Source: JBBIJH01 sp037446075
GTDB taxonomy: Bacteria > Bacteroidota > Ignavibacteria > UBA10030 > JAHEZR01
NCBI GenBank assembly: GCA_037446075.1
Contig: JBBIJH010000022.1
Location: 1-27,238, forward strand
DNA length: 27,238 nucleotides
Reading direction: 5' to 3'
This document shows, piece by piece, positions 15,824 to 23,310 of the stretch (its first letter is position 1; the number at the start of each line of letters is the position of its first letter). The position numbers were made by a program, and so were the translations under genes. The notes under the pieces are model-generated. The model ran no database searches and was not told the DNA's origin. It was given only the letters and a program-made list of their open reading frames with translations.

Positions 15824-16255
15824 GTGGAAAATCGAACAGGAAAAATCGTTTCTCTCCAGCTTTGCAAAGATCATAGGCAGCCGATGGTGTTCGTCGAGAA
15901 TGCGGAGGTGATCGAGGGGCTGGGTTTGCGCGGCGACCGTCATGCGATTCCGGGGAGTCCGCGACAGATTCTGTTGATCGAGGAAGAGACACTCAACGAC
16001 CTCGGTCTATGGGGCGGTGCTGTGAGAGAGAACATTACCACACGCGGCCTTGAGCTGATGAGGCTCCAGCAGGGTCAGAGGATTCAGCTCGGTGAAGCAG
16101 TGCTTCTCGAGGTGACGAAGGCCTGTACTCCTTGCGGACGGATGGATGAAATCCGAAATGGGCTTCAAGCTCAACTCGTGGGGCGACGCGGTATTCTTGC
16201 AAGAGTCGTCCGTGGTGGGACGATCAAACTTGGGGATGTTATCACAGTCGTGTAG
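15824..16255 (+). CDS. MOSC-domain protein
   Basis: 143 aa, essentially one MOSC domain (the C-terminal domain of molybdenum cofactor sulfurases). GLRGDRHA (34-41), QILLIEEETL (48-57), the N-I-T-x-R-G segment (70-75) and the conserved Cys motif ACTPCGRMDE (100-109, Cys101 and Cys104) are visible. Stand-alone MOSC proteins are thought to handle sulfur on a conserved cysteine; some transfer or remove sulfur from molybdenum cofactor or bind its ligands. No molybdenum enzyme is encoded nearby. The GTG at 15824, 12 bp after the heptosyltransferase stop, keeps the family N-terminus GKIVSL; a later ATG would remove it. The next gene starts six bases after its stop. Confidence 0.88.
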   Translation: MENRTGKIVSLQLCKDHRQPMVFVENAEVIEGLGLRGDRHAIPGSPRQILLIEEETLNDLGLWGGAVRENITTRGLELMRLQQGQRIQLGEAVLLEVTKACTPCGRMDEIRNGLQAQLVGRRGILARVVRGGTIKLGDVITVV

Positions 16256-16261
16256 GTCTGC

Positions 16262-17161
16262 ATGTTTGCCGTTGCACTCCTTTCACTTCTGTTGCTCTTC
16301 CCTCGCTCTGTTGAAGAGGGCTACAAAGAAATCAACGGGGTGAAGATTTTCTACCGCATTGTCGGCGATGGTGAGCCGCTCGTGATGGTTCACGGGGGAC
16401 CCGGTTCCAACATGCTTCATCTGCTCCCGTATTGTGACACGCTGGCGACCTCCTTCAAGTTGATCTACTATGACCAACGCGGCTGTGGGAAGTCCGATCC
16501 TCTAACTCCATCTCAGACTGTGACTTGGGAAGATCACGTCGAGGATCTTGAAGCGCTTCGAAAGGAGTTTGGGCTGACAAAGATGAATTTGTTTGGACAT
16601 TCCTGGGGCGGAGGGCTGGTGATGCTCTATGCAATCCGGTATCCTCAACGGGTGAAGTCCTTGATCATTAGCAACTCCATGCCAGCTCGCGACGGGGAAT
16701 GGAAGAAGGAAACAGCAGCAATCCAGGCGGAGCGAGAAAAACAATATGGTGTGAAGGAAAAACTCGAAGCACTTCGAAGATCGGGACTGCGTGAGCGAGA
16801 TCCCCGGGCGTATTTCAAGCGGCTCAGTGAAATCAAGAGCTGGAAGATTTTCGCCGACACAGCAGATGCGTCCAAGACCGTGTACACAATCGAGCCCTGT
16901 CCTCTGGTGAACCACTCTACCTGGGAAAGTCTGACAGGGTACGATCTTCGCGACGATCTGAAGAAGCTGAAAGTACCAACTCTCATTATTCATGGGGAAA
17001 AAGATTTTATTCCTCTAAAGTATGCGAGAGAGCTACACGAGCTGATCCCTGATTCAAAGTTGCTCGTTACGCGGAAGGGCCACCAACCGTATATCGAAGA
17101 CCCCGATACCTTCTTCGAATCGATGGTCGATTTCCTTGGCGCCATCCAGAGCTTAAACTAA
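16262..17161 (+). CDS. Proline iminopeptidase-like alpha/beta hydrolase with N-terminal signal or anchor
   Basis: 299 aa, serine peptidase family S33-like. The catalytic parts are visible: HGGPG oxyanion motif (44-48), DQRGCGKSD (71-79), nucleophile Ser114 in GHSWGG (112-117), Asp248 in HGEKD, and His274 in KGHQPYIE. Family members remove N-terminal proline from peptides, while others hydrolyse small esters, amides or lactones. Residues 1-14 are strongly hydrophobic, suggesting export or membrane anchoring, which is unusual for cytoplasmic proline iminopeptidases. It starts six bases after the MOSC gene and ends six bases before waaA. No SD is visible. Confidence 0.88.
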   Translation: MFAVALLSLLLLFPRSVEEGYKEINGVKIFYRIVGDGEPLVMVHGGPGSNMLHLLPYCDTLATSFKLIYYDQRGCGKSDPLTPSQTVTWEDHVEDLEALRKEFGLTKMNLFGHSWGGGLVMLYAIRYPQRVKSLIISNSMPARDGEWKKETAAIQAEREKQYGVKEKLEALRRSGLRERDPRAYFKRLSEIKSWKIFADTADASKTVYTIEPCPLVNHSTWESLTGYDLRDDLKKLKVPTLIIHGEKDFIPLKYARELHELIPDSKLLVTRKGHQPYIEDPDTFFESMVDFLGAIQSLN

Positions 17162-17167
17162 GCCGCT

Positions 17168-18475
17168 ATGCAAAGGTTTTGGTTTCTTGTTTACAATTTG
17201 CTCATTGTCCCCGCTCTCTGGGTTCTGTTCCATCTGGTGGCCCTCTTCAACCCTAAGGTGCGGTTGGGGATTCGGGAGCGAAAAGGACTGTTTGAAAAGT
17301 TGGAGATGGAAGTTGAGCCCCTTAACGGCCGGCATCGCTTGTGGTTCCACGCTTCTTCTCTCGGCGAGTTCGAGTCTGCGAAGCCGTTGATTGCAGCACT
17401 CCGCGATTGTTATTCTTCGCTGAACATCATCGTCAGTTTCTTTTCACCTTCCGGCTATCAGCATTCAAAGAATTATCGGCTGGCGGACATCATCACGTAT
17501 CTGCCGTTTGACTCCCGAAAAAATGCACAGCGTTTCATCGATTTCGTCCAGCCCACCGCGGCGATCTTTGTACGCTACGACGTGTGGCCGAACTACCTTT
17601 GGGCGCTCAGGCGTCGGTGTATTCCAAGCCTCATTGCAAATGCGACAATGAGAGACCGCAGTTCGCGACGTTTGCCGATCCTGCAGAGCTTTCACCGCTC
17701 CATGTACAACAACCTTGACGCAATCTTGGCCGTCTCCGAAGCGGATGCCCAAGCGTATCGGCGCCTCCATCTGACCTCCCCGCGGCTGGAGGTAGTGGGA
17801 GACACACGGTACGATCAAGTCTGGGCGAAAAGTCAAGAAGTGCGATCGAAGCGTTTCATTCCGAAGTCCATCCTTCGCGGCAAGAAGGTGCTCGTCGTTG
17901 GCAGTAGCTGGGAGGGTGACGAGCGGATCATCCTTCCCGCGTTCAGCAAGATGCTTTCAGAGCACCCGAACTTATTGCTGATCATCGTGCCGCATGAACC
18001 CGACGAGGAAAACCTCGACCGGATCGAGAACGAGCTTGATCGCTTTCGTGCGAACAGACGCGGGCTGTACATTCGTTTCACTGATCTAAACAATTATCGG
18101 TCTGAGCACGTGATCATTGTCGATAGTGTCGGGATTCTGTTGACTCTCTATTCGTATGCCACGGTCGCCTACGTAGGTGGGGGATTTCTCGGAAAACCGG
18201 GTGGTGGAGTGCACAATGTACTTGAGCCGGCCGTGTATGGAATCCCCGTCCTTTACGGTCCGAACCATGAGAACTCTCAGGAGGCAGTCGCCCTATGCCG
18301 CCTCGGAGGAGGTTTTGTCGTGAATGATGAGGACGATCTCAGCACGTTGCTGGCGCGCTTCTTTCGTGATGAGAAGGCCCGAGTGGAGGCAGGTAAGCGT
18401 TGCCGTGAATTTGTGTTGAAGAATACGGGCGCAACACAGCGAGTCATTAAGTATCTGGAGCCGTATCTCAAATGA
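17168..18475 (+). CDS. waaA: 3-deoxy-D-manno-octulosonic acid (Kdo) transferase
   Basis: 435 aa. It attaches Kdo from CMP-Kdo to the lipid A precursor at the inner membrane, starting the LPS core. An N-terminal membrane anchor spans residues 5-27; the GT30 catalytic region has HASSLGE (61-67, Glu67 as likely base), GDTRYDQV (211-218), GSSWEGDE (245-252), YVGGGF (335-340) and HNVLEPAVYG (349-358). The second motif reads VRYDVWPN (135-142), where enterobacteria have E-T-E-x-W-P-N; an aromatic Y-[DE]-x-W form is familiar in Bacteroidota-type enzymes. It starts six bases after the hydrolase stop and overlaps larC by four bases (ATGA), indicating translational coupling. Confidence 0.95.
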   Translation: MQRFWFLVYNLLIVPALWVLFHLVALFNPKVRLGIRERKGLFEKLEMEVEPLNGRHRLWFHASSLGEFESAKPLIAALRDCYSSLNIIVSFFSPSGYQHSKNYRLADIITYLPFDSRKNAQRFIDFVQPTAAIFVRYDVWPNYLWALRRRCIPSLIANATMRDRSSRRLPILQSFHRSMYNNLDAILAVSEADAQAYRRLHLTSPRLEVVGDTRYDQVWAKSQEVRSKRFIPKSILRGKKVLVVGSSWEGDERIILPAFSKMLSEHPNLLLIIVPHEPDEENLDRIENELDRFRANRRGLYIRFTDLNNYRSEHVIIVDSVGILLTLYSYATVAYVGGGFLGKPGGGVHNVLEPAVYGIPVLYGPNHENSQEAVALCRLGGGFVVNDEDDLSTLLARFFRDEKARVEAGKRCREFVLKNTGATQRVIKYLEPYLK

Positions 18476-19638
18476 AGATCGCCTACTTCGATACGATTGC
18501 GGGAATTAGCGGAGACATGGTGCTCGGCGCCTTCATCAGTGCGGGCCTGCCGCTGGAGGAGTTAAGGAAGGAGCTGGAGAAACTCTCCATCCAGGGTTTC
18601 GAGATCGAGGCTTCACACGCCGAACGGAGTGGGATTGTTGCAACCAAAGTGGATGTGGAGGTTTCCCTTCAACCGAAGTATCACCGCCATTTCAAGGATA
18701 TCGTGGAGATTGTCGAGAAAAGTGATCTCAGCCAAAGAGTGAAGAAAGATTCTGCTAAGATCTTCAAGGAAATCGCCCAGGCAGAAGCCAGGGTCCACCA
18801 TACAAGCATTGAAAAGGTTCACTTTCACGAGGTTGGGGCGATTGATTCTGTCGTGGACGTCGTGGGAACGGCGATCTGCCTGGAGAAGTTTGGGATTGAA
18901 CGAGTCTATTCATCTCCTGTAAAATTAGGAAGTGGGGGATTTGTCAAGACCGAGCACGGTGAGATGCCCATCCCAACGCCGGCAACGATTGACATCCTGA
19001 AGGATTATCCGACCATCCTCACCGACATTCGTTCTGAACTCACCACTCCAACGGGTGCAGCGATCATCAAAGCGCTCTCAAGCGGCGTACTGGGCAGCGA
19101 GCAGCTTCGTGTCGAACAGATTGGCTACGGCGCTGGTGCTCGTGAGATTGAGAAGATCCCCAACCTCTTACGCATCATGATTGGAGAATTAGCACCCGAG
19201 TACGATGAAGACGAGCTCGTGACCGTCGAGACGAACATCGACGATCTGAATCCAGAACTGTATCCCTTTGTGATTGAGCAGCTTCTCGCCGCGGGAGCGC
19301 ACGATGCTTACCTTGTCCCGGTAATCATGAAGAAAGGCCGGCCGGGAATCCTGCTCTCAACACTTGTGAATCGCGGGAAGCTCGACGGGATTCTCAAGAT
19401 CGTTTTCAGCGAGACGACAACGCTCGGGGTTCGAATTCAGGGTGTGGAGAGAAAAAAGCTGCCGCGAGAGGAGAAAGAAATCGAGACGTCGCTAGGGCGA
19501 GTGAAGGTAAAAGCCGTTGTCTTCGATGGAGTCGAGCGGCTCGTGCCGGAGTTTGAGGAGTGTCGGAGGATTGCTGCAGAAAAGAAATTGCCGCTGCAAG
19601 AAGTGTATCGAATTTTGGAGGTTGAGCTACATAGGTAG
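18472..19638 (+). CDS. larC: LarC, nickel insertase of the nickel-pincer cofactor
   Basis: 388 aa. LarC is a CTP-dependent cyclometallase that inserts nickel into pyridinium-3,5-bisthiocarboxylic acid mononucleotide, the cofactor of lactate racemase and related LarA enzymes. The N-terminal FDTIAGISGDMVLGA (6-20), HFHEVGAIDS around 122-131, a LTTPTGAAI segment near 189-197, and NIDDLNPE around 255-262 are typical. It is one continuous frame, unlike the larC1/larC2 frameshifted form of lactobacilli. No larA, larB or larE is in the window. It overlaps waaA by four bases and is the last gene before a strong terminator. Confidence 0.93.
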   Translation: MKIAYFDTIAGISGDMVLGAFISAGLPLEELRKELEKLSIQGFEIEASHAERSGIVATKVDVEVSLQPKYHRHFKDIVEIVEKSDLSQRVKKDSAKIFKEIAQAEARVHHTSIEKVHFHEVGAIDSVVDVVGTAICLEKFGIERVYSSPVKLGSGGFVKTEHGEMPIPTPATIDILKDYPTILTDIRSELTTPTGAAIIKALSSGVLGSEQLRVEQIGYGAGAREIEKIPNLLRIMIGELAPEYDEDELVTVETNIDDLNPELYPFVIEQLLAAGAHDAYLVPVIMKKGRPGILLSTLVNRGKLDGILKIVFSETTTLGVRIQGVERKKLPREEKEIETSLGRVKVKAVVFDGVERLVPEFEECRRIAAEKKLPLQEVYRILEVELHR

Positions 19639-19661
19639 TAGGAACACCAACTCAATGGACG

Positions 19662-19695
19662 GCCAATGTCTTGTGCGGCATTGGCTTTTTCTTTT
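19662..19695 (+). terminator. Strong Rho-independent terminator after larC
   Basis: A 7-bp stem (GCCAATG 19662-19668 with CATTGGC 19679-19685), 10-nt loop, then TTTTTCTTTT (19686-19695). It lies 24 bases past the larC stop and closes the LPS-larC operon. Confidence 0.85.
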
Positions 19696-19711
19696 GCATT
19701 TCTTACCTTTC
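19681..19711 (+). promoter_or_regulatory. Candidate priA promoter nested in the terminator
   Basis: TTG (19681-19683), 20 bases, then TACCTTTC (19704-19711), close to TAnnTTTG. The TTG comes from the 3' arm of the larC terminator stem. Initiation would fall near 19718, about 20 nt before the chosen priA ATG and downstream of the alternative ATG at 19666. Confidence 0.35.
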
Positions 19712-19737
19712 TATTGTGGGCAAGCCAACCCTTTGAG

Positions 19738-22290
19738 ATGCAGCCCCTCTTCGCCGATATTGCCCTTCCTGTCCCTCTGGAGAAAACCTTTACCTACATC
19801 GTCCCGCCAGAGCTTCAGGATGCCGCCAGGCTCGGGTGCCGTGCGCTCGTTCCTTTTGGTAAGAAGCACGCCACCGGCGTTATCGTGAAACTTGCGCACG
19901 AAACGACCATCCCAAACCTGAAGTCCATCCGCGACATCCTTGATTCGCAGCCTACCTTCTCCGATGAAATGCTCAAGCTGACCAGATGGATTGCAGATTA
20001 CTATTTCGCTTCGTGGGGGGAAGTCCTGAAAGCAGCATCGCCGCGCGGGTTTACGGCTGAAAGCAAACGAAGCGTAAAACTTACACGCTCGCTCGAGCAG
20101 GCAGGCGATGCCTCTCAAGTAGAAAACAGGAAGAGAAAGGAATCCGTCCAACAGAGAATCCTTCAGATCCTCTCGAGAAACGATGGAGTGACGATCCGAA
20201 CGCTTCAAAAAAAGATAGGTGCGAAGGGGATCTATTCTACATTGAACCGATTAGCAGCGGACGGACTCGTGATGATCGAGGAGCAACTACCGCTTAGCGG
20301 ACGGAAGCCGAAGTTTGAAAAATTTGTCCGGCTAAGCGCCGAAGCCTCGGCTCGTCCGAATGAAGAGCTACTTGGAGAGCTTACAGGATCAAAGCAACAA
20401 AAGCTCCTCGAGGCGCTCATCAACCATGCAAAGGAGAGTCAAGAACCGATCCTACTTTCAAGTCTCCTCAAGGAGACTGGAGGAACATCTGCTTCGGTAG
20501 AGTCGCTCCGGGCAAAGGGACTTGTCGAAATCGAGGTGAAGGAAGTGCCGAGAAGAGTGGAGTTCACGTACACGGAGCCGCGGCAAAAGATCGTTTTGAA
20601 CAAGTACCAATCCCTCGCACTCGAGGAAGTCCTCAAGTCAGCCCTGGCAAAAGAATATCGAACGTTTCTGCTCCACGGAGTTACAGGGAGCGGCAAGACG
20701 CAAGTCTACATCGAGGCGATTGCCGCGGTGCTCAGGTTGAATCGAACCGCGATCGTCCTCGTGCCGGAAATTTCTCTAACTCCTCAGATGGTCTACCGTT
20801 TTCGCGCTCGGTTCGGAGATGCAGTCGGAGTCTATCACAGCCGGATGTCAGACGTGGAGAGATATGATGCATGGCGACGGACGAAGTCAGGAACCTACAA
20901 GATCGTCATCGGCCCGCGGTCGGCCATCTTTGCACCGGTGGAAAATCTTGGTCTGATCGTGGTTGATGAGGAGCAGGAGGCGACCTACAAGCAGTTCGAT
21001 GCTGTGCCCAGATACAATGCCCGAGATGTTGCCATCATCCGGGCAACCTATAACGATGCCGTCGTGATTCTTGGTTCCGCAACACCTTCTGTGGAATCTT
21101 ACCACAACGCACTGACAGGGAAATATCAGCTGCTGGAACTTCCTGAGCGTGTCGATAACGCGATGCTGCCGAAGATCGAAATCGTGGACATGGTGCAAGA
21201 GAGAAAAGAGGTCTACGCTGCGCTGAAACAGGAGTTGGCAAAAGAGGAGCGAGCTCAACTCGCGCAGTTCCAGGTTAGCTCCATCTCGCGCTTGCTGCGA
21301 CTGAAAATTGAAGATCGGCTCGGGAATAAGCAAGGCGTAATCCTTCTCCAGAACCGGCGGGGGTTTGCACCTTTCCTGGAATGCCCGGACTGTGGCTATG
21401 TAGAGATGTGTGACCAGTGTGACGTCACGCTTACGTATCATCTTCTCCAAAAGCATCTCCGCTGTCACTACTGTGGTTTCGTGAAGCCCGCGCCCACTCT
21501 CTGTCCTCGATGCCAGGGAATCAACATCAAGTATCGGGGATTTGGAACCCAACGCGTCGAAGAGGAAATCCAGAAGCTTTTTCCACAGTCAAGTGTTCTC
21601 CGGATGGATTTGGACACGACCGCGAGGAAAGGCTCCCACGATCGACTGTTGAAGAAATTTTCTGAGGAGGAGGGAGGAATCCTTCTCGGAACCCAGATGG
21701 TGGCGAAGGGATTGGACTTCTCGAAAGTCACACTCGTCGGGGTGATCTCCGCAGATACCCAACTTCTCCTCCCGGACTTTCGAGCATCGGAGAGGACATT
21801 TCAGCTCTTAACTCAAGTAGCAGGCCGTGCTGGCAGGAGAGAGCTTCCGGGTGAAGTGGTGATTCAGACGTTCCAGCCGACACACTACAGCATCCGGCAC
21901 GCAGCACAGCAGAACTTCAAGAACTTCTACGTGGAAGAGCTGAAGTATCGGGAAGAACTCGACTACCCACCCTTTTCACACCTTCTCCTAGTGGAGTTCA
22001 AAGGAGGGAATGAAAAAGAAGTCGCACGGCATGCGGAGCGCTTTTCTCAGCTTCTCCGGAAGTTGAATTCCCACTTCACGATTCTTGGTCCGACGCCTGC
22101 CGTCTTATCAAGACTTGGCGGGCAATACCGATGGCATATCCTTATTAAGGATCTGAAACGAAAGGATAGGAGTGGCAGGTTTGCCCGTGATGCCTTAAGG
22201 AAAGCGCTCGACGCCTACCGGAATTCCGCCCTCGGGAAATCTCGTGCCGTGAAGCTCATCGTCGACGTCGACCCCCAGGGCATGATGTGA
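19738..22290 (+). CDS. priA: Primosomal replication restart helicase PriA
   Basis: 850 aa from the ATG at 19738 (MQPLFADIALPVPL, the normal N-terminus). PriA is a 3'-5' superfamily 2 helicase that recognises stalled forks and reloads the replisome. The N-terminal DNA-binding domain is followed by a long winged-helix-like region (about 130-285), Walker A GVTGSGKT (314-321), motif II DEEQ (410-413) and eight zinc-binding cysteines in four CxxC pairs (549/552, 558/561, 576/579, 589/592). Motif VI lies in QVAGRAGRR. It is longer than the E. coli protein, mostly before the Walker A. Motif II has Gln where PriA normally has His. The frame stays open to an ATG at 19666, but that codon lies inside the larC terminator stem and would add a hydrophobic leader foreign to PriA. 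Confidence 0.95.
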   Translation: MQPLFADIALPVPLEKTFTYIVPPELQDAARLGCRALVPFGKKHATGVIVKLAHETTIPNLKSIRDILDSQPTFSDEMLKLTRWIADYYFASWGEVLKAASPRGFTAESKRSVKLTRSLEQAGDASQVENRKRKESVQQRILQILSRNDGVTIRTLQKKIGAKGIYSTLNRLAADGLVMIEEQLPLSGRKPKFEKFVRLSAEASARPNEELLGELTGSKQQKLLEALINHAKESQEPILLSSLLKETGGTSASVESLRAKGLVEIEVKEVPRRVEFTYTEPRQKIVLNKYQSLALEEVLKSALAKEYRTFLLHGVTGSGKTQVYIEAIAAVLRLNRTAIVLVPEISLTPQMVYRFRARFGDAVGVYHSRMSDVERYDAWRRTKSGTYKIVIGPRSAIFAPVENLGLIVVDEEQEATYKQFDAVPRYNARDVAIIRATYNDAVVILGSATPSVESYHNALTGKYQLLELPERVDNAMLPKIEIVDMVQERKEVYAALKQELAKEERAQLAQFQVSSISRLLRLKIEDRLGNKQGVILLQNRRGFAPFLECPDCGYVEMCDQCDVTLTYHLLQKHLRCHYCGFVKPAPTLCPRCQGINIKYRGFGTQRVEEEIQKLFPQSSVLRMDLDTTARKGSHDRLLKKFSEEEGGILLGTQMVAKGLDFSKVTLVGVISADTQLLLPDFRASERTFQLLTQVAGRAGRRELPGEVVIQTFQPTHYSIRHAAQQNFKNFYVEELKYREELDYPPFSHLLLVEFKGGNEKEVARHAERFSQLLRKLNSHFTILGPTPAVLSRLGGQYRWHILIKDLKRKDRSGRFARDALRKALDAYRNSALGKSRAVKLIVDVDPQGMM

Positions 22291-22302
22291 CTGCCCGTCC
22301 TG

Positions 22303-22321
22303 CCCTTCGACTTGCTCAGGG
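22303..22321. repeat. Dispersed-repeat-like motif (CCCTTCGAC...GCTCAGGG)
   Basis: CCCTTCGACTTGCTCAGGG is an imperfect palindrome of a kind I recall as a common intergenic repeat in many bacterial genomes. It lies 12 bases past the priA stop. Only one copy is in this window. Confidence 0.4.
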
Positions 22322-22327
22322 TGGGAT

Positions 22328-22371
22328 GAGGCCCCGTTTAGATCACTTCGGGAGACTAAACGGGCTCCTTT
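22328..22371 (+). terminator. Hairpin terminator candidate after priA
   Basis: CCCGTTTAG (22333-22341) pairs with CTAAACGGG (22356-22364), a 9-bp stem over a 14-nt loop, possibly extended by GAG/CTC. It is followed by a modest T-rich stretch (CTCCTTTCGTT). The weak U-tract on the plus strand and none on the minus strand make it a plausible priA terminator only. Confidence 0.5.
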
Positions 22372-22378
22372 CGTTGAC

Positions 22379-22441
22379 TGTGCTAATCAGTAGTGAGCAC
22401 TCAGCATCCAGAGTTAGCACAACCAGCTAAATGAGCAGTTA
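22379..22441. repeat. TGAGC-rich intergenic repeat, copy 2, with 8-bp inverted repeat
   Basis: TGTGCTAA (22379-22386) and TTAGCACA (22414-22421) form a perfect inverted repeat. CAGTAGTGAGC (22388-22398) and AATGAGCAGTTA (22430-22441) repeat the two words of the unit at 13083-13116. The last word overlaps the Yip1 stop codon, just as copy 1 overlaps the AAA+ stop codon. Confidence 0.45.
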
Positions 22442-23215
22442 ACCAAACCTCAGGAATGTAAGAACAAAGGTCGTCAGTAGAGTCCATACCACCCAGAGGC
22501 CTACCACCCACACTGCCGCCTTACCCGTCGTGCCGTTGAAGAGTTTTCCCACTCCAACGGAAAGGACTGCCAGGTACCAGATGCTGAAGATATTGACGGC
22601 CGACAGGAGCACATGTACCTTGTTGTTGGGATCGAACCCGCTGATCAACAATGCAAGACCAGGCGTAGCGTACATGGACCCCATCGCTAACATCACCAGC
22701 ATCGTCACGATAGTCCCCAGCACGTTGTTGATCATCGTGGATGCTCCAACAACCTCCATGACCTTGCCGTATGGTGCAGCTGCCTTGAATGAGATCTTGC
22801 CAACCAGCAGCATCACCAGGCTCACAACGAGGATAGAGGCAAAGGTGAAGACGATGACACCAAGGGAGCCAAATATCTTGAACATCGTCCCGCCTGCCAT
22901 GCTGGCCATCTGCTCTCGGGCGGCATCAGCTCGCTCAGGAGGGATCTGGCCGCTCGCGATCTGATCTTCTACCTGTTTCTCCATCCTATCTCTAAGCTGC
23001 GACTGAATAGCCGGGTCAGAGAATACGACAAAGGTAAAGAAAATCCCGAGAATGATCGTCAGTGTGACGGGGATCACCCAGAGTGCACTTCTCTTTGGAG
23101 AACTCTTGATAGTATCAAAGACCTCTCCAGGTGCTGCATACATGTTCAGCAGCAGAGAGAAAGCCGATCGTTCCTTTTGCGAGACAGCTTCGGTTGATGT
23201 AGGCTGTTGTTCCAT
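22439..23215 (-). CDS. Yip1-family integral membrane protein
   Basis: 258 aa. An N-terminal cytoplasmic stretch with the Yip1-like NMYAAPGEVFDTIKSSP (24-40) is followed by five hydrophobic segments (about 45-65, 116-138, 160-180, 205-223, 234-255). A charged loop at 66-108 lies between the first two. Bacterial Yip1-domain proteins are inner-membrane proteins of unknown function. The start at 23215 has AGGAGG five bases upstream and a good promoter (23257-23287). It is convergent with priA and divergent from the helicase gene, so it is probably monocistronic. Confidence 0.88.
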   Translation of the reverse strand: MEQQPTSTEAVSQKERSAFSLLLNMYAAPGEVFDTIKSSPKRSALWVIPVTLTIILGIFFTFVVFSDPAIQSQLRDRMEKQVEDQIASGQIPPERADAAREQMASMAGGTMFKIFGSLGVIVFTFASILVVSLVMLLVGKISFKAAAPYGKVMEVVGASTMINNVLGTIVTMLVMLAMGSMYATPGLALLISGFDPNNKVHVLLSAVNIFSIWYLAVLSVGVGKLFNGTTGKAAVWVVGLWVVWTLLTTFVLTFLRFG

Positions 23216-23220
23216 GGGGG

Positions 23221-23226
23221 CCTCCT
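23221..23226 (-). promoter_or_regulatory. Strong Shine-Dalgarno site of the Yip1 gene
   Basis: AGGAGG on the minus strand, five bases before the ATG. The context AGGAGGCCCC is the same as at fbp (3455-3460). Confidence 0.8.
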
Positions 23227-23256
23227 TTGGAAGGTGAATGATGGTGAAGGGCTAGC

Positions 23257-23287
23257 CAAAAATAATGAAATTCAATCTTACTGTCAA
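23257..23287 (-). promoter_or_regulatory. Promoter of the Yip1 gene
   Basis: TTGACA (23282-23287), 17 bases, TATTTT (23259-23264), continuing as TATTTTTG. This is a perfect sigma-70 -35 box and also an exact TAnnTTTG -7 box spaced 20 bases from TTG. It predicts a leader of about 35 nt that includes the SD. Confidence 0.62.
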
Positions 23288-23310
23288 CGAAAAACCAAGC
23301 GCCCCTCGGA

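Noticed and set aside
19666..19737. Upstream start for priA adding 24 hydrophobic residues
   Set aside because: The ATG sits in the larC terminator stem, and the T-tract creates the apparent hydrophobic leader. PriA proteins normally begin near MQPLFADIALPVPL.
20887..21552. Long minus-strand open frame (221 codons) opposite priA
   Set aside because: It lies wholly antisense to the conserved helicase core of priA, and its translation shows no domain; it is a shadow of priA codon usage.
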